A DNA stretch of 64,000 bases from CBDBLK01 sp965215445. GTDB lineage: Bacteria > Bdellovibrionota > Bacteriovoracia > Bacteriovoracales > Bacteriovoracaceae. Every line of letters begins with the position of its first letter. The stretch's first letter is position 1. This document shows positions 26,375 through 34,533 of the stretch, one piece after another. Under the pieces are notes generated by a model. The model saw only the letters and a list, made by a program, of their open reading frames with translations. It searched no databases and was not told the origin of the DNA. A program made the translations under genes and the position numbers. The DNA lies in NCBI GenBank assembly GCA_965215445.1, contig CBDCDT010000002.1, positions 62,001 to 126,000 of the forward strand, read 5' to 3'.

Positions 26375-27289
26375 TCACTTTTGTAAACGGATTCGCAGCA
26401 GGCGGAAACCAATAAAGTCGTAACCACTATAACGATGGCCAAAACTTGCGGAGTTGGAGCGCAAATCGTGGGGGCCACTGCCCCAGCCTCCTCCGCGAGT
26501 CATATAATAACCGCCGGAACTGCCACCAGAACCGGGAGGCAATGTCACTCCTTTTGGAAGTTCTCTCATATATTCGTCACTGACCCATTCCCATACGTTG
26601 CCATAAACGTCGTGCAGGCCCCAGGGATTGGCGAGTTTTTGTTTTACCGCATGAGTTCCTCCCCCTGAATTGATCCAATACCAAGAGTAAGAGCTGAGCA
26701 AAAGTGGATTGCCTCCAAAAAAATAGTCTCCCTTGTTGCCGGCCTTGGTGGCGTAACTCCACTCTCCCGATGTCGGCAGGCGGTAGCCGTAACCGTCGTC
26801 TCGCTCGGCATTGAGTTTGGCGATAAATTCTTGCACCTGATTGCGTGAAACATTCTCCACCGGATGGTTGGGGCACATCCCAACTCGCAACTGCTCACGT
26901 TTCAGGCCATCTTGGGGATCAACTTCACCATCACTCCTTCCGACGTGCAGGGAGCACGCCTCAGTCGTTCCGTCTTGTTTCACCCCAATCTGACCTAAAT
27001 CGCAAGCAGTTACCATGCTTTTATCATTTTCCATTTGAACATCAATGACACGGTATTCCCCCGGACAATAGGCCTTGCCTTGAAAGCGGGAGGGATTGGC
27101 CTTCATCACCTTGAAGTATTGCAGTTGAGTCATCTCCGCGACTTGCATTTCAAATTCCTGAATCAACTTCACCGGATATTTATCACCCTTGTAGTAGACC
27201 TCCCTTTTAGGGATGGGCACAAACTCCATGTCGTAAGCAAAAACACTGCTGGTAACCAAGACCAAGAAACTGCACAATAGACTATTCAT
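26375..27289 (-). CDS. SUMF1/FGE-sulfatase-domain secreted protein
   Basis: 304 residues with a signal peptide (LCSFLVLVTSSVFA). Seen: MQVAEMTQLQYFKVM, PVENVSRNQVQEFIAKLN, YRLPTSGEWSYA, GLHDVYGNVWEWV and RGGGWGSGPHDLRS, GHRYSGYDFIGFRLLR, the full formylglycine-generating-enzyme-like fold. The active-site Cys pair of true sulfatase-modifying enzymes is missing from the GGGWG region, so it is a fold relative with another job. Its ATG overlaps the previous gene by 8 bases and its ribosome site (GGAGG) lies inside it. Confidence 0.9.
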   Translation of the reverse strand: MNSLLCSFLVLVTSSVFAYDMEFVPIPKREVYYKGDKYPVKLIQEFEMQVAEMTQLQYFKVMKANPSRFQGKAYCPGEYRVIDVQMENDKSMVTACDLGQIGVKQDGTTEACSLHVGRSDGEVDPQDGLKREQLRVGMCPNHPVENVSRNQVQEFIAKLNAERDDGYGYRLPTSGEWSYATKAGNKGDYFFGGNPLLLSSYSWYWINSGGGTHAVKQKLANPWGLHDVYGNVWEWVSDEYMRELPKGVTLPPGSGGSSGGYYMTRGGGWGSGPHDLRSNSASFGHRYSGYDFIGFRLLRIRLQK

Positions 27290-28265
27290 GATTTCCTCCT
27301 TGTTTAAAAAACTCCGCCGTTCGGCACATTCCCTCTCTCAAACCAATTTGCGGCCGAAAATCTGAAATGGCCAACAATTTTCCCATATCCGGTCTGCGGC
27401 GGCGGGGTTCATCCGAGTAAGGCAAGGGGCGGTAGCTCAGGTTTGAAGAACTCCCCACCACGGAAATCACCATTTCGGCGACCTGTTTAATGCTGTATTC
27501 TTCGGGGTTGCCGCAATTAAAAGGTGTGGAATCGCCCAAAAAAAGCACTCGATGAATGGCCTGAACCAAATCGCTGACAAAACAAAAAGAACGCGTCTGC
27601 GAACCATCTCCGTAAACGGTAAGGTCTTGCCCGGCCTGGGCCTGAGTGATGAAGTTGGGAATCACCCTTCCGTCATCGGGGCGCATACCTGGCCCATAAG
27701 TATTAAAGATGCGCACGATTCTGGTGTCGAGGTGGTAGCGCCGGTGGTAGGCCATGGTCATCGCCTCGGCAAAGCGCTTGGATTCGTCGTAGGGAGCGCG
27801 CTTGCCGATGGGGTTGACGTGTCCCACATAATCCTCGGTCTGGGGGTGAACTTCGGGGTCGCCGTAGACCTCCGAGGTCGAGGCCTCCAAAAAACGCGCT
27901 CCCGCAAGGCGCGCCAGTTCCAAAAGCTTGCGTGTACCCTCGGAATTGACCTGCATAATCTCCAAGGGAATGCGCTCAAAATCCACCGGCGAGGCCGGCG
28001 AGGCGAGACTCAACACAAAATCGAGTTCCAAACCTTTTAAGTCGGGCAGGGATTGGTAGATATTGGCCTCGTAAAATTCAAAAGTATCAAACCGAAAGAG
28101 GCGCTCCAAATTGCTACGCGATCCGGTCACAAAATTGTCGATGCCAATGACCCGTGCGCCGAGTTTGAGATAAAAGGCGCACAAATGACTGGGGACAAAT
28201 CCCGCCGCCCCGGCCACCAACATGGTCTTGCCTTTCAAATCTTCCGGCAAACCAGTTTCTTTCAA
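27282..28265 (-). CDS. NAD-dependent sugar epimerase/decarboxylase, UDP-glucuronate decarboxylase-like
   Basis: 327 residues; TTG start at 28265 with AGGAGAAG upstream. Seen: Rossmann motif GAAGFVPSHL (third Gly replaced by Pro relative to the usual GxxGxxGS), FEASTSEVYGDP-type LEASTSEVYGDP, catalytic YDESK, RIFNTYGPGMRPDDGRVI and TVYGDGSQTRSFCFVSDL, as in UDP-xylose synthases. Would convert UDP-glucuronate to UDP-xylose for surface glycans, though an epimerase role is possible. Divergent from nadE, with a 77-base gap. Confidence 0.88.
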   Translation of the reverse strand: MKETGLPEDLKGKTMLVAGAAGFVPSHLCAFYLKLGARVIGIDNFVTGSRSNLERLFRFDTFEFYEANIYQSLPDLKGLELDFVLSLASPASPVDFERIPLEIMQVNSEGTRKLLELARLAGARFLEASTSEVYGDPEVHPQTEDYVGHVNPIGKRAPYDESKRFAEAMTMAYHRRYHLDTRIVRIFNTYGPGMRPDDGRVIPNFITQAQAGQDLTVYGDGSQTRSFCFVSDLVQAIHRVLFLGDSTPFNCGNPEEYSIKQVAEMVISVVGSSSNLSYRPLPYSDEPRRRRPDMGKLLAISDFRPQIGLREGMCRTAEFFKQGGNHE

Positions 28266-28342
28266 AGTCTTCTCCTTATGGCCTTTTTTTACTGGACAAA
28301 AAGGCGCTTTGACCGGATAGAAAGTAAGAGGAGAAAATTTTC

Positions 28343-30130
28343 ATGCATCTGTGCCTGCACCAAACCCACCACGCCATCGGCGATTTGGACTCCACCTTTG
28401 GAGAACTCAAAGAAGTCCTCCGTGGAGATTTGTCGTCCTCTTCTTCCGCACCAACACTGCACCTCTATCCCGAATTGTACCTGACTGGATATCCTCTTCA
28501 AGACCTGATCTGGCACAAGGCCTTTATTGATTCCTACTTACAACATTTCAAAGAGTTGGGCCAATTTTGCCTGGATCAAACGCCGTCATCACCACCTCAT
28601 GCAGCACTGGTGGGGGGTCTGGAATACACTTTTGACCAGTACCGCAGCCCTACGCGCATTGAAAACGTCATTTTTGAATGTTGCCCGGGCGTCCCTCCCC
28701 GCAAAGTTTACACCAAGGCGCTACTTCCCAATCACGATATTTTTGACGAGGAAAGGTACTTTTACCCCCAGAGGGAAGCGGTCATCTATCGTTTTGCAGA
28801 CCTCTCTATGGGCCTGATGATTTGTGAAGATATGTGGCCCAGTGGAATCCATCGCTCTTCTGCTTTCGACCCCACCGCGGCCCTGTACCAAAAATGCCAA
28901 GACGAAAAGACCGCACTGGATTTGGTGGTCAACCTGTCCGCCTCCCCTTCCTTTGTGGGCAAACACAAACAGCGTCTCGCCAGGGCCAAACACCTGAGTT
29001 GCCTTTTCTCCGCTCCCTTTGCCTACGTCAACCGGGTGGGCAGCGAAGACGAAATCGTCTTTGATGGCTCCAGTTTCGTAGTTAGTGGAGAAGAGTTGAT
29101 TCACCAGTGCCTCCCCTTTGCAAGCGACCAGGCAAAACTCCCCCTGCCTTCTTTTTCGAGCAAACATTCCGACTCCTGCCTTTCACCCACACCAAAAGAC
29201 TTGCCTCTCGAACAAACCTGGGACACGTTGTTCAGGCCCTCTTTGAACTTAAAAAACGCCCCCCCTAAACTGCACCCTTTAACTCCCGAAGACTGTGACT
29301 GGATTGTGCGCACTTTGGAATTGGGAGTGAAAGACTACGCTTTCAAGTGCGATTTCAAACGCTTTTTGGTGGCCATCTCAGGAGGCATCGACAGCGCCTT
29401 GGTTTTGGCGCTGGCCAAAATCATCGCTGGAAACCAGGCAGTAGAGGCGGTGTATATGCCCGGCCAATATTCCTCTCCGTTATCGGGAGAAATGGCCACC
29501 CAAATGTGCCAAAATCTGGGGATCAAGCTGATCTCACAACCCATCAAATTCCTTCACAGTACCGTCCGCCTGCTCTTTGCCGACAATTTTGGGAAGGCAC
29601 TGGAGGGCCTTGCCGACCAAAACATTCAAGCGCGCCTGCGCTCGAGTCTAATCTACGCCCGCTCCAACCAAACCGGGGCGATGGTGCTCAACACTTCCAA
29701 TAAATCGGAGTTGGCGCTGGGCTATTCCACTTTGTACGGAGACAGTGTGGGAGCGCTCTCTCTGATAGGCGACCTGTATAAGTCCGAAGTTTACCAACTC
29801 GCTGACCACATCAATAAAAACTACGGGGCACCCATCCCTCAAGAAGTCATCGACCGCCCTCCCAGCGCAGAACTCAAGGAAGATCAAAGTGACGATCAAG
29901 AACTCTTCCCCTACCCGCGCATCGACGCCATCTTGGAGGGCCTGCTTTCCTATTTGTATGCACCGGAGGATTTGATTCAATTTGGTTTTGCTTCCGAGGA
30001 AGTTTATAAAATTCGTCGCCTTTACCATCAAAGCGAATACAAGCGCAAACAGTTTTGCCCGATTATCAAACTCAAAACCAAAAGCTTTGGGTTTGGCCAC
30101 CGCATGCCCATTGCCAAACACACAACCTAA
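28343..30130 (+). CDS. nadE: Glutamine-dependent NAD+ synthetase
   Basis: 595 residues; ATG preceded by GAGGAG. N-terminal nitrilase-type glutaminase domain with Glu in PELYLTGYPLQD, Lys in KVYTKALLPN and Cys in GLMICEDMW; C-terminal ATP-pyrophosphatase domain with P-loop AISGGIDSALVLALA and LNTSNKSELALGYSTLYGD. Makes NAD+ from deamido-NAD using glutamine. Complete and typical in length. Confidence 0.96.
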   Translation: MHLCLHQTHHAIGDLDSTFGELKEVLRGDLSSSSSAPTLHLYPELYLTGYPLQDLIWHKAFIDSYLQHFKELGQFCLDQTPSSPPHAALVGGLEYTFDQYRSPTRIENVIFECCPGVPPRKVYTKALLPNHDIFDEERYFYPQREAVIYRFADLSMGLMICEDMWPSGIHRSSAFDPTAALYQKCQDEKTALDLVVNLSASPSFVGKHKQRLARAKHLSCLFSAPFAYVNRVGSEDEIVFDGSSFVVSGEELIHQCLPFASDQAKLPLPSFSSKHSDSCLSPTPKDLPLEQTWDTLFRPSLNLKNAPPKLHPLTPEDCDWIVRTLELGVKDYAFKCDFKRFLVAISGGIDSALVLALAKIIAGNQAVEAVYMPGQYSSPLSGEMATQMCQNLGIKLISQPIKFLHSTVRLLFADNFGKALEGLADQNIQARLRSSLIYARSNQTGAMVLNTSNKSELALGYSTLYGDSVGALSLIGDLYKSEVYQLADHINKNYGAPIPQEVIDRPPSAELKEDQSDDQELFPYPRIDAILEGLLSYLYAPEDLIQFGFASEEVYKIRRLYHQSEYKRKQFCPIIKLKTKSFGFGHRMPIAKHTT

Positions 30131-30166
30131 AATAAATTTCCCCACCGAAAGTACCGATGGGAGAGC

Positions 30167-32509
30167 ATGCACCGAGCTTTGCCCTACTTATTGCTCTTTT
30201 TGAGCATGGCCCCCTGTTGGGGGGAGGATTTTCAGCACTTTAAAATCAAAGACCGCAAAAAGTGGGAAAACTTCGGTGGGCGACAAGGCAGAGTCGCCAA
30301 GTATTCTTCTTTTGAGAGTGACCCGTTACTCGACGGCCCCGTCTACAAAAGAATTATGGATTATTTCGGTCAGCACTACCAGGAAATTGCCGATCGGCAA
30401 TTCCATTTGATGGAAAAAGACCAGAATCGTTTTAAGGCCGGGATCAATCATTTGGCCTTCGATTATTTCAAATCCTTTGCCTATTTTAGTGTTGAATTTC
30501 AAAGGCAAATGGCACCCAATCTTTTTGCAGATAATTACGTTATCAACGACACTATCAACATCTATATAGATGCCACTCAGCTTTTGGGCGACTTAAAACA
30601 GCGAGGCATTATCGACATCGGAAAAAAACAATTGCTGGGGTTTGCCGGAGTTACTTTCAAACGCTCTTACCAATATTCCTACTTTGCCAAAAACAAAACC
30701 GAAGCGATGACTCTTTACCTGCGCCGCTTGTTTTTTTCCTTTTTAAAATTTCGCTCCAAAAATTTTTTAAAAATGAAACCTGAAGAAGTAATGGTGCGAA
30801 CCGACCGTCTGGGGTTTCAAGTCGGCGGCATCAGCAACATTCCCATCTACGAATACCTGGATAACGCGGAGGCCGAGCTTCAACCTCAACGCAACGAAGA
30901 AGAAGACGACGATTCCATCAACTATTTTCCGGTGAGCAATTTCTTTGCCTTAAATCTAAACGGCCATTTGGCACACCATCTACTCACTCGCACGGAAATT
31001 GTGGCGTTAACTCCAGAAGAAGATTTTACCCAAATGAGAAAAATTGAACCCAGTGAAAAACCTATCTCTTTCAAAGACCGCTACCGGGAACACGGAGACA
31101 GTAGTGAAGAAGTTGAAGTTGAACTCGAAGTCGAAAAGTTTGAGGAGAAAGGCCCTCATGCCAATTCTTTTCAAATTCATTTCTCAAAGGGCAACATTTC
31201 CCAGGCCGGTATTCAAATCACCATTTTGGCCGATTTTTTAAAGCTTTTGCGCACTAAAATTTTCAGTTACAGCTTTTCCAAATCCTTTGAAAACTCCTAC
31301 GAAATGGGTTTTGGATTTGGCCCAAAAGACGTTTCCAAAATCAAAGGGACAAACCCACTTGCAACTGAAGTCGGAAGAATCCTCAAGCACAAAGAACCCA
31401 ACTTGGGAATTTTAAAAAACAATCTTTTGGGCAAAGTATTTAAGGAAATACAAACCAAAAGGCGCACCTGTTCCCTGTTCACTTTAATTCGCTCCAAATT
31501 ACAAAAAACCGAGCGCGTGGAAATTATAAACGATAAGAGGTACAAAAACTTTTTTCGCCACGAATTTTTTAACAGCAAATACCAAAACAGTTCGCTGGGA
31601 TGGCTCCTGAGTCTGGGCCTGCAATCTTTCTTGCGCCTTTCGTGGTCGTTTGGGGGACAAACCTATAAAGATGCCCAAAAATTGATTCTCGAATACGACT
31701 CCGAAAAAAACCTTATCAAAGACAAGGCCAGTCTCAATCTTGAACAAAATGCCCCCATCTTTCGCTTTCATTTCAAACGGGAATTTTCTTACCAAAAGAG
31801 AAATAAGGAAAAAAGCAAGGCCAAACTATTGGACTTGATCGAAAACTATTCGACACTAAGGCCACAAATTATCGAGAGAGTCAAAAAGGGCGAACTGATG
31901 GCCCCTTTTGACCTGAAAATCAATTTTGTCTTCAAGCAAAGCGCCATCGAATATTTTCACAACTTGTCACTCAGCGAAATCAACAAAAAAATTCGCACCT
32001 TGTGCCTGCCCTCACAAAAACGCCAAAGAGTGATGAAAAAAGGCAGTTTCAGATGGGAAACGGAAAACAAATGCAGCAAAAAGCTGGTGCAAAGCTATCA
32101 AAAATATATCAATGAACGCGACAAGAGATACTACTCTGCCAGGGAAAAATACCAAAAGTGCCGCAAAAAAAACTCCCGACGAACAAACAAAAAACTTCGT
32201 TCCTGTCCCAAAAAAATCGTCATCAGTTCCCAGGAACAAGCACTTAAAAAAATCCCATTGTGGCTCTTGACTCCCTTCCTGCAAGACTTGCAAAAATGGG
32301 GGCGCAACAAATCTTTTATTTACGATTTTTTCGGCCGCGACAACGTCTCCATGAACGGCCAGTTCAAGGCGGCCTATGAAATTGAAGAAGTAGAGGGCGA
32401 ATACGGAAATTTCAACAGCTTTTTTAACGACGGCACTTCTTTTTTCAAGGGCCTGATCGAGCAATCCCTTCCCGGCAGGGCCAGACATCCCGCTCTTGAC
32501 AAAATTTAG
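30167..32509 (+). CDS. Large secreted protein of unknown function
   Basis: 780 residues with a signal peptide (LPYLLLFLSMAPCWG). Highly charged; rich in Lys, Phe and Tyr. No motif recognised. A basic Cys-containing segment lies near residues 655-690 (SAREKYQKCRKKNSRRTNKK). It follows nadE by 36 bases on the same strand, and the tRNA-Arg promoter overlaps its last codons. It is clearly coding by length and by codon use like its neighbours. A periplasmic or outer-membrane-facing role is inferred only from the signal peptide. Confidence 0.75.
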   Translation: MHRALPYLLLFLSMAPCWGEDFQHFKIKDRKKWENFGGRQGRVAKYSSFESDPLLDGPVYKRIMDYFGQHYQEIADRQFHLMEKDQNRFKAGINHLAFDYFKSFAYFSVEFQRQMAPNLFADNYVINDTINIYIDATQLLGDLKQRGIIDIGKKQLLGFAGVTFKRSYQYSYFAKNKTEAMTLYLRRLFFSFLKFRSKNFLKMKPEEVMVRTDRLGFQVGGISNIPIYEYLDNAEAELQPQRNEEEDDDSINYFPVSNFFALNLNGHLAHHLLTRTEIVALTPEEDFTQMRKIEPSEKPISFKDRYREHGDSSEEVEVELEVEKFEEKGPHANSFQIHFSKGNISQAGIQITILADFLKLLRTKIFSYSFSKSFENSYEMGFGFGPKDVSKIKGTNPLATEVGRILKHKEPNLGILKNNLLGKVFKEIQTKRRTCSLFTLIRSKLQKTERVEIINDKRYKNFFRHEFFNSKYQNSSLGWLLSLGLQSFLRLSWSFGGQTYKDAQKLILEYDSEKNLIKDKASLNLEQNAPIFRFHFKREFSYQKRNKEKSKAKLLDLIENYSTLRPQIIERVKKGELMAPFDLKINFVFKQSAIEYFHNLSLSEINKKIRTLCLPSQKRQRVMKKGSFRWETENKCSKKLVQSYQKYINERDKRYYSAREKYQKCRKKNSRRTNKKLRSCPKKIVISSQEQALKKIPLWLLTPFLQDLQKWGRNKSFIYDFFGRDNVSMNGQFKAAYEIEEVEGEYGNFNSFFNDGTSFFKGLIEQSLPGRARHPALDKI

Positions 32510-32523
32510 GCCTTTAATCTAAC
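32496..32523 (+). promoter_or_regulatory. Sigma70-type promoter of tRNA-Arg
   Basis: TTGACA at 32496-32501, 16-base spacer, TCTAAC at 32518-32523, placed 12 bases before the tRNA. The -35 box lies within the last codons of the preceding CDS, whose stop codon (32507-32509) falls in the spacer. Confidence 0.6.
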
Positions 32524-32535
32524 GTAATTTCTCGT

Positions 32536-32612
32536 GCGCCCGTAGCTCAGCTGGATAGAGCAACGGATTTCTAATCCGTAGGTCACAGGTTCGAGTCCTG
32601 TCGGGCGTGCCA
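32536..32612 (+). tRNA. tRNA-Arg (anticodon TCT)
   Basis: 77-base cloverleaf read by eye: acceptor GCGCCCG pairing with CGGGCGT (one G-U), D arm GCTCAGCTGGATAGAGC, anticodon stem ACGGA/TCCGT with loop TTTCTAA (anticodon TCT), T arm ACAGG-TTCGAGT-CCTGT, discriminator G and genome-encoded CCA at 32610-32612. It decodes AGA and AGG. Confidence 0.97.
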
Positions 32613-32618
32613 TTCCTT

Positions 32619-33242
32619 TTATTGAGAAAGAATGGTATTCCACATGGCAAAAATCGCACTGCTGCCAAGTTTTAGCACGGGAGTGTTGTCGATGCCCTTG
32701 GTGATATAATCCTTCTTGCAAATATTACTGTAACCAGGGTCAGGGAAATCTGCTATAAACTGAGAGTAAAATGGTTCTACTGTCGCCGTAGCTGAAGCGA
32801 CTGATGGGGCCATGGCCCATAAAAAAATCGCCCACCTCGTATATTCCCTGTTCATGTGCCAAGGTGCCCAGTCGTCTGCCTCTGTCAATTCAATTTCACT
32901 CTGCTTGAAGTTGTTTACAAGGCCCATAAACTCCGAAAAATAACGGTAGAAGTAAGGGGAATTCTTTGTATTAATCTCAAAAAGTGTTTGCTTGTAAAAT
33001 TCAAAATAGGTCTTTTCCGGGTGAGGCACTCTGCTCTGGTCGAGTACCAACCTGTTCAAAAAATCGGCCCACTGACTTCTCGCCACCAGTTCGTCGATAT
33101 CACACCAATCGTTTTTGACAAACTCCCCTACTTCCAAGGCGAAGTCTTTTAAATCCTGAACCTGTGAGGAAACGTCCTGTCTAGCAAAAGCACCTTGAGA
33201 CAGAAAAAGAAACATAGCAAAAAAAGAGATGACATTTTTCAT
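32619..33242 (-). CDS. Small secreted protein of unknown function
   Basis: Start set at ATG 33242 (MKNVISFFAMFLFLSQGAFA, a signal peptide) with CGGAGG upstream; the frame reaches further to 33314 without support. 207 residues. Trp/Phe-rich helical body (WAPWHMNREYTRWAIFLWAM) with three Cys. No family recognised. Ends 7 bases after the tRNA on the other strand. Confidence 0.7.
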   Translation of the reverse strand: MKNVISFFAMFLFLSQGAFARQDVSSQVQDLKDFALEVGEFVKNDWCDIDELVARSQWADFLNRLVLDQSRVPHPEKTYFEFYKQTLFEINTKNSPYFYRYFSEFMGLVNNFKQSEIELTEADDWAPWHMNREYTRWAIFLWAMAPSVASATATVEPFYSQFIADFPDPGYSNICKKDYITKGIDNTPVLKLGSSAIFAMWNTILSQ

Positions 33243-33384
33243 GGAAATCCTCCGTATGAAGTGAACACTTAAAAGCGCAAGAGCAAATTTAAAACTTATT
33301 TTAACAAAAAGCAAGAAAAATTGGGCCTTCTCTACTTAACAGAGGCAGACGATGGTGCATTAAGTCGTTTACAAATATTGGCAG

Positions 33385-33663
33385 TCAGGCCGCTATTTTA
33401 AATGGCAGCTTATTCTCCAAAACAATTAAAATTTTAATCAAAATATCAACCGAAACGCTGTTTTCTCCCATATTCGAGATGCGGGTAATTCGCGCCCTTG
33501 ACGTGCCAACTTTCTCTGCAATTTTTTTATGGGAATCATTGGAGTTTTGTATTCCCAACACAACTCTAATATAAAGATTTGATTTAAATTCCATCATTAT
33601 GGCATCTGCTTCGCTCAGGCTGAGGTCTTCGGCCATGTTTTTTGCTTGTTTAGCTAATTTCAT
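33385..33663 (-). CDS. XRE-family transcriptional regulator / antitoxin-like HTH protein
   Basis: 92 residues. Seen: a Cro/CI-type helix-turn-helix around HKKIAEKVGTSRARITRISN followed by SVDILIKILIVLENKLPF, as in HigA-type antitoxins. It is the last gene of the AT-rich cassette; its first 14 bases overlap the small ORF upstream. Likely binds the cassette promoter at 35700-35728 and controls expression (inference). In base composition the cassette is clearly AT-richer than the genes on both sides. Confidence 0.87.
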   Translation of the reverse strand: MKLAKQAKNMAEDLSLSEADAIMMEFKSNLYIRVVLGIQNSNDSHKKIAEKVGTSRARITRISNMGENSVSVDILIKILIVLENKLPFKIAA

Positions 33664-33808
33664 TGATAAGTCTTCTTAGTCGTTTTTTTGCAGTCTCTAT
33701 TTCTTTTTTAGCCTCCTTGGAAAGAGATTGGACAAGTCTTTTTGCAGTTTTCTCCAAACAATTTTTTTCATTGTATTCAATTGTGCCAAAAACAGCACTA
33801 AAAATCAA
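33650..33808 (-). CDS. 52-residue basic protein in the PRTase/DprA-like cassette
   Basis: A frame of 52 codons too short for ordinary gene callers. TTG start at 33808 overlaps the DprA-like stop as TTGA (33808-33805), and its TAA (33652-33650) lies inside the XRE gene. The predicted product begins MIFSAVFGTIEYNEKNCLEK and ends in a Lys/Arg/Glu-rich amphipathic helix (KKEIETAKKRLRRLINEIS). The start-stop geometry fits translational coupling, which is the main support; no homologue is recalled. It could be a small toxin, an antitoxin or a non-functional gap filler. Confidence 0.5.
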   Translation of the reverse strand: MIFSAVFGTIEYNEKNCLEKTAKRLVQSLSKEAKKEIETAKKRLRRLINEIS

Positions 33809-34533
33809 AAACTAAAAACCAACTCTGTCTGTTTTTCTTCACAAATTTTTTTTTCTTCTCCACTCAGTTTTTCAAGCCAGTTTTCAAAATTATAAAAATC
33901 ATTCTCTATAATAAAGGCATCAAATTTTTGTAAAAACTTAGAAACCCAATGACGTTCTTTTTTCACCAGAGAACTCAAAAAGGCCACTTTCTTCTTTAAC
34001 TTTCTTGCCTCTTCTACTTGGTGTCTGGTTCCACTATTTTCACCAGCATCCACTACAATACTGGCAACACTTAATTCGGCCATGAGTTTATTTCTTTTTG
34101 GAAAATTAAATTTCGATGTATCCGTTCCTGGAGAAAACTGACTGAGAACCAAACCATGATTTTTTATATCGTTTTTTAAATCAGCATTTTCTTTGGGATA
34201 ACAACCATTAATATCTGTTCCCATGACAGCGATTGTTTTCCCATCTTGCTTTAATGCTTCACGATGTGCCGCCGTATCTATACCCTTGGCCATGCCGCTC
34301 ACAATACAAAACCCATGCTCAACGGCCAATTTAGTAAGTTTCCTTGTTTGTGTAATTCCTTCAGGCGAAGGGTTTCTAGTCCCAATAATTGAAACTTTTT
34401 TTAAATCCAGTAGAGATAAATCCCCTTGAAACCACAGTTTTTTTCCTTCTTCTTTCCACTTTGCTAAAGCGGGAGGATATTTTTTAAATGGCACTATTTG
34501 GTTCATTAAATCAAACCCCGCATCTTTAAACAT
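33805..34533 (-). CDS. DprA/Smf-like SLOG-domain protein
   Basis: 242 residues; ATG 34533 (AGAAG upstream, 28-base overlap with the PRTase gene) or ATG 34506, whose A shares the PRTase stop as TAATG. Seen: VSIIGTRNPSPEGITQTRKL, FCIVSGMAKGIDTAAHREAL, IAVMGTDINGCYPKEN, FPKRNKLMAELSVASIVVDA and GENSGTRHQVEEARKL, i.e. the complete Rossmann-like nucleotide/ssDNA-binding core of DprA. It is shorter than housekeeping DprA, lacking the C-terminal winged-helix, and is embedded in a regulated cassette rather than with topA. In PsyrTA-type systems a DprA-like protein is the antitoxin or partner; that is a possible role here. Confidence 0.88.
   Translation of the reverse strand: MFKDAGFDLMNQIVPFKKYPPALAKWKEEGKKLWFQGDLSLLDLKKVSIIGTRNPSPEGITQTRKLTKLAVEHGFCIVSGMAKGIDTAAHREALKQDGKTIAVMGTDINGCYPKENADLKNDIKNHGLVLSQFSPGTDTSKFNFPKRNKLMAELSVASIVVDAGENSGTRHQVEEARKLKKKVAFLSSLVKKERHWVSKFLQKFDAFIIENDFYNFENWLEKLSGEEKKICEEKQTELVFSF

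Noticed and set aside
26375..27289. True formylglycine-generating enzyme
   Set aside because: The catalytic Cys residues are missing.
33805..34533. Housekeeping DprA for transformation
   Set aside because: Short, lacks the C-terminal extension, and lies in an AT-rich cassette with PRTase and XRE genes.
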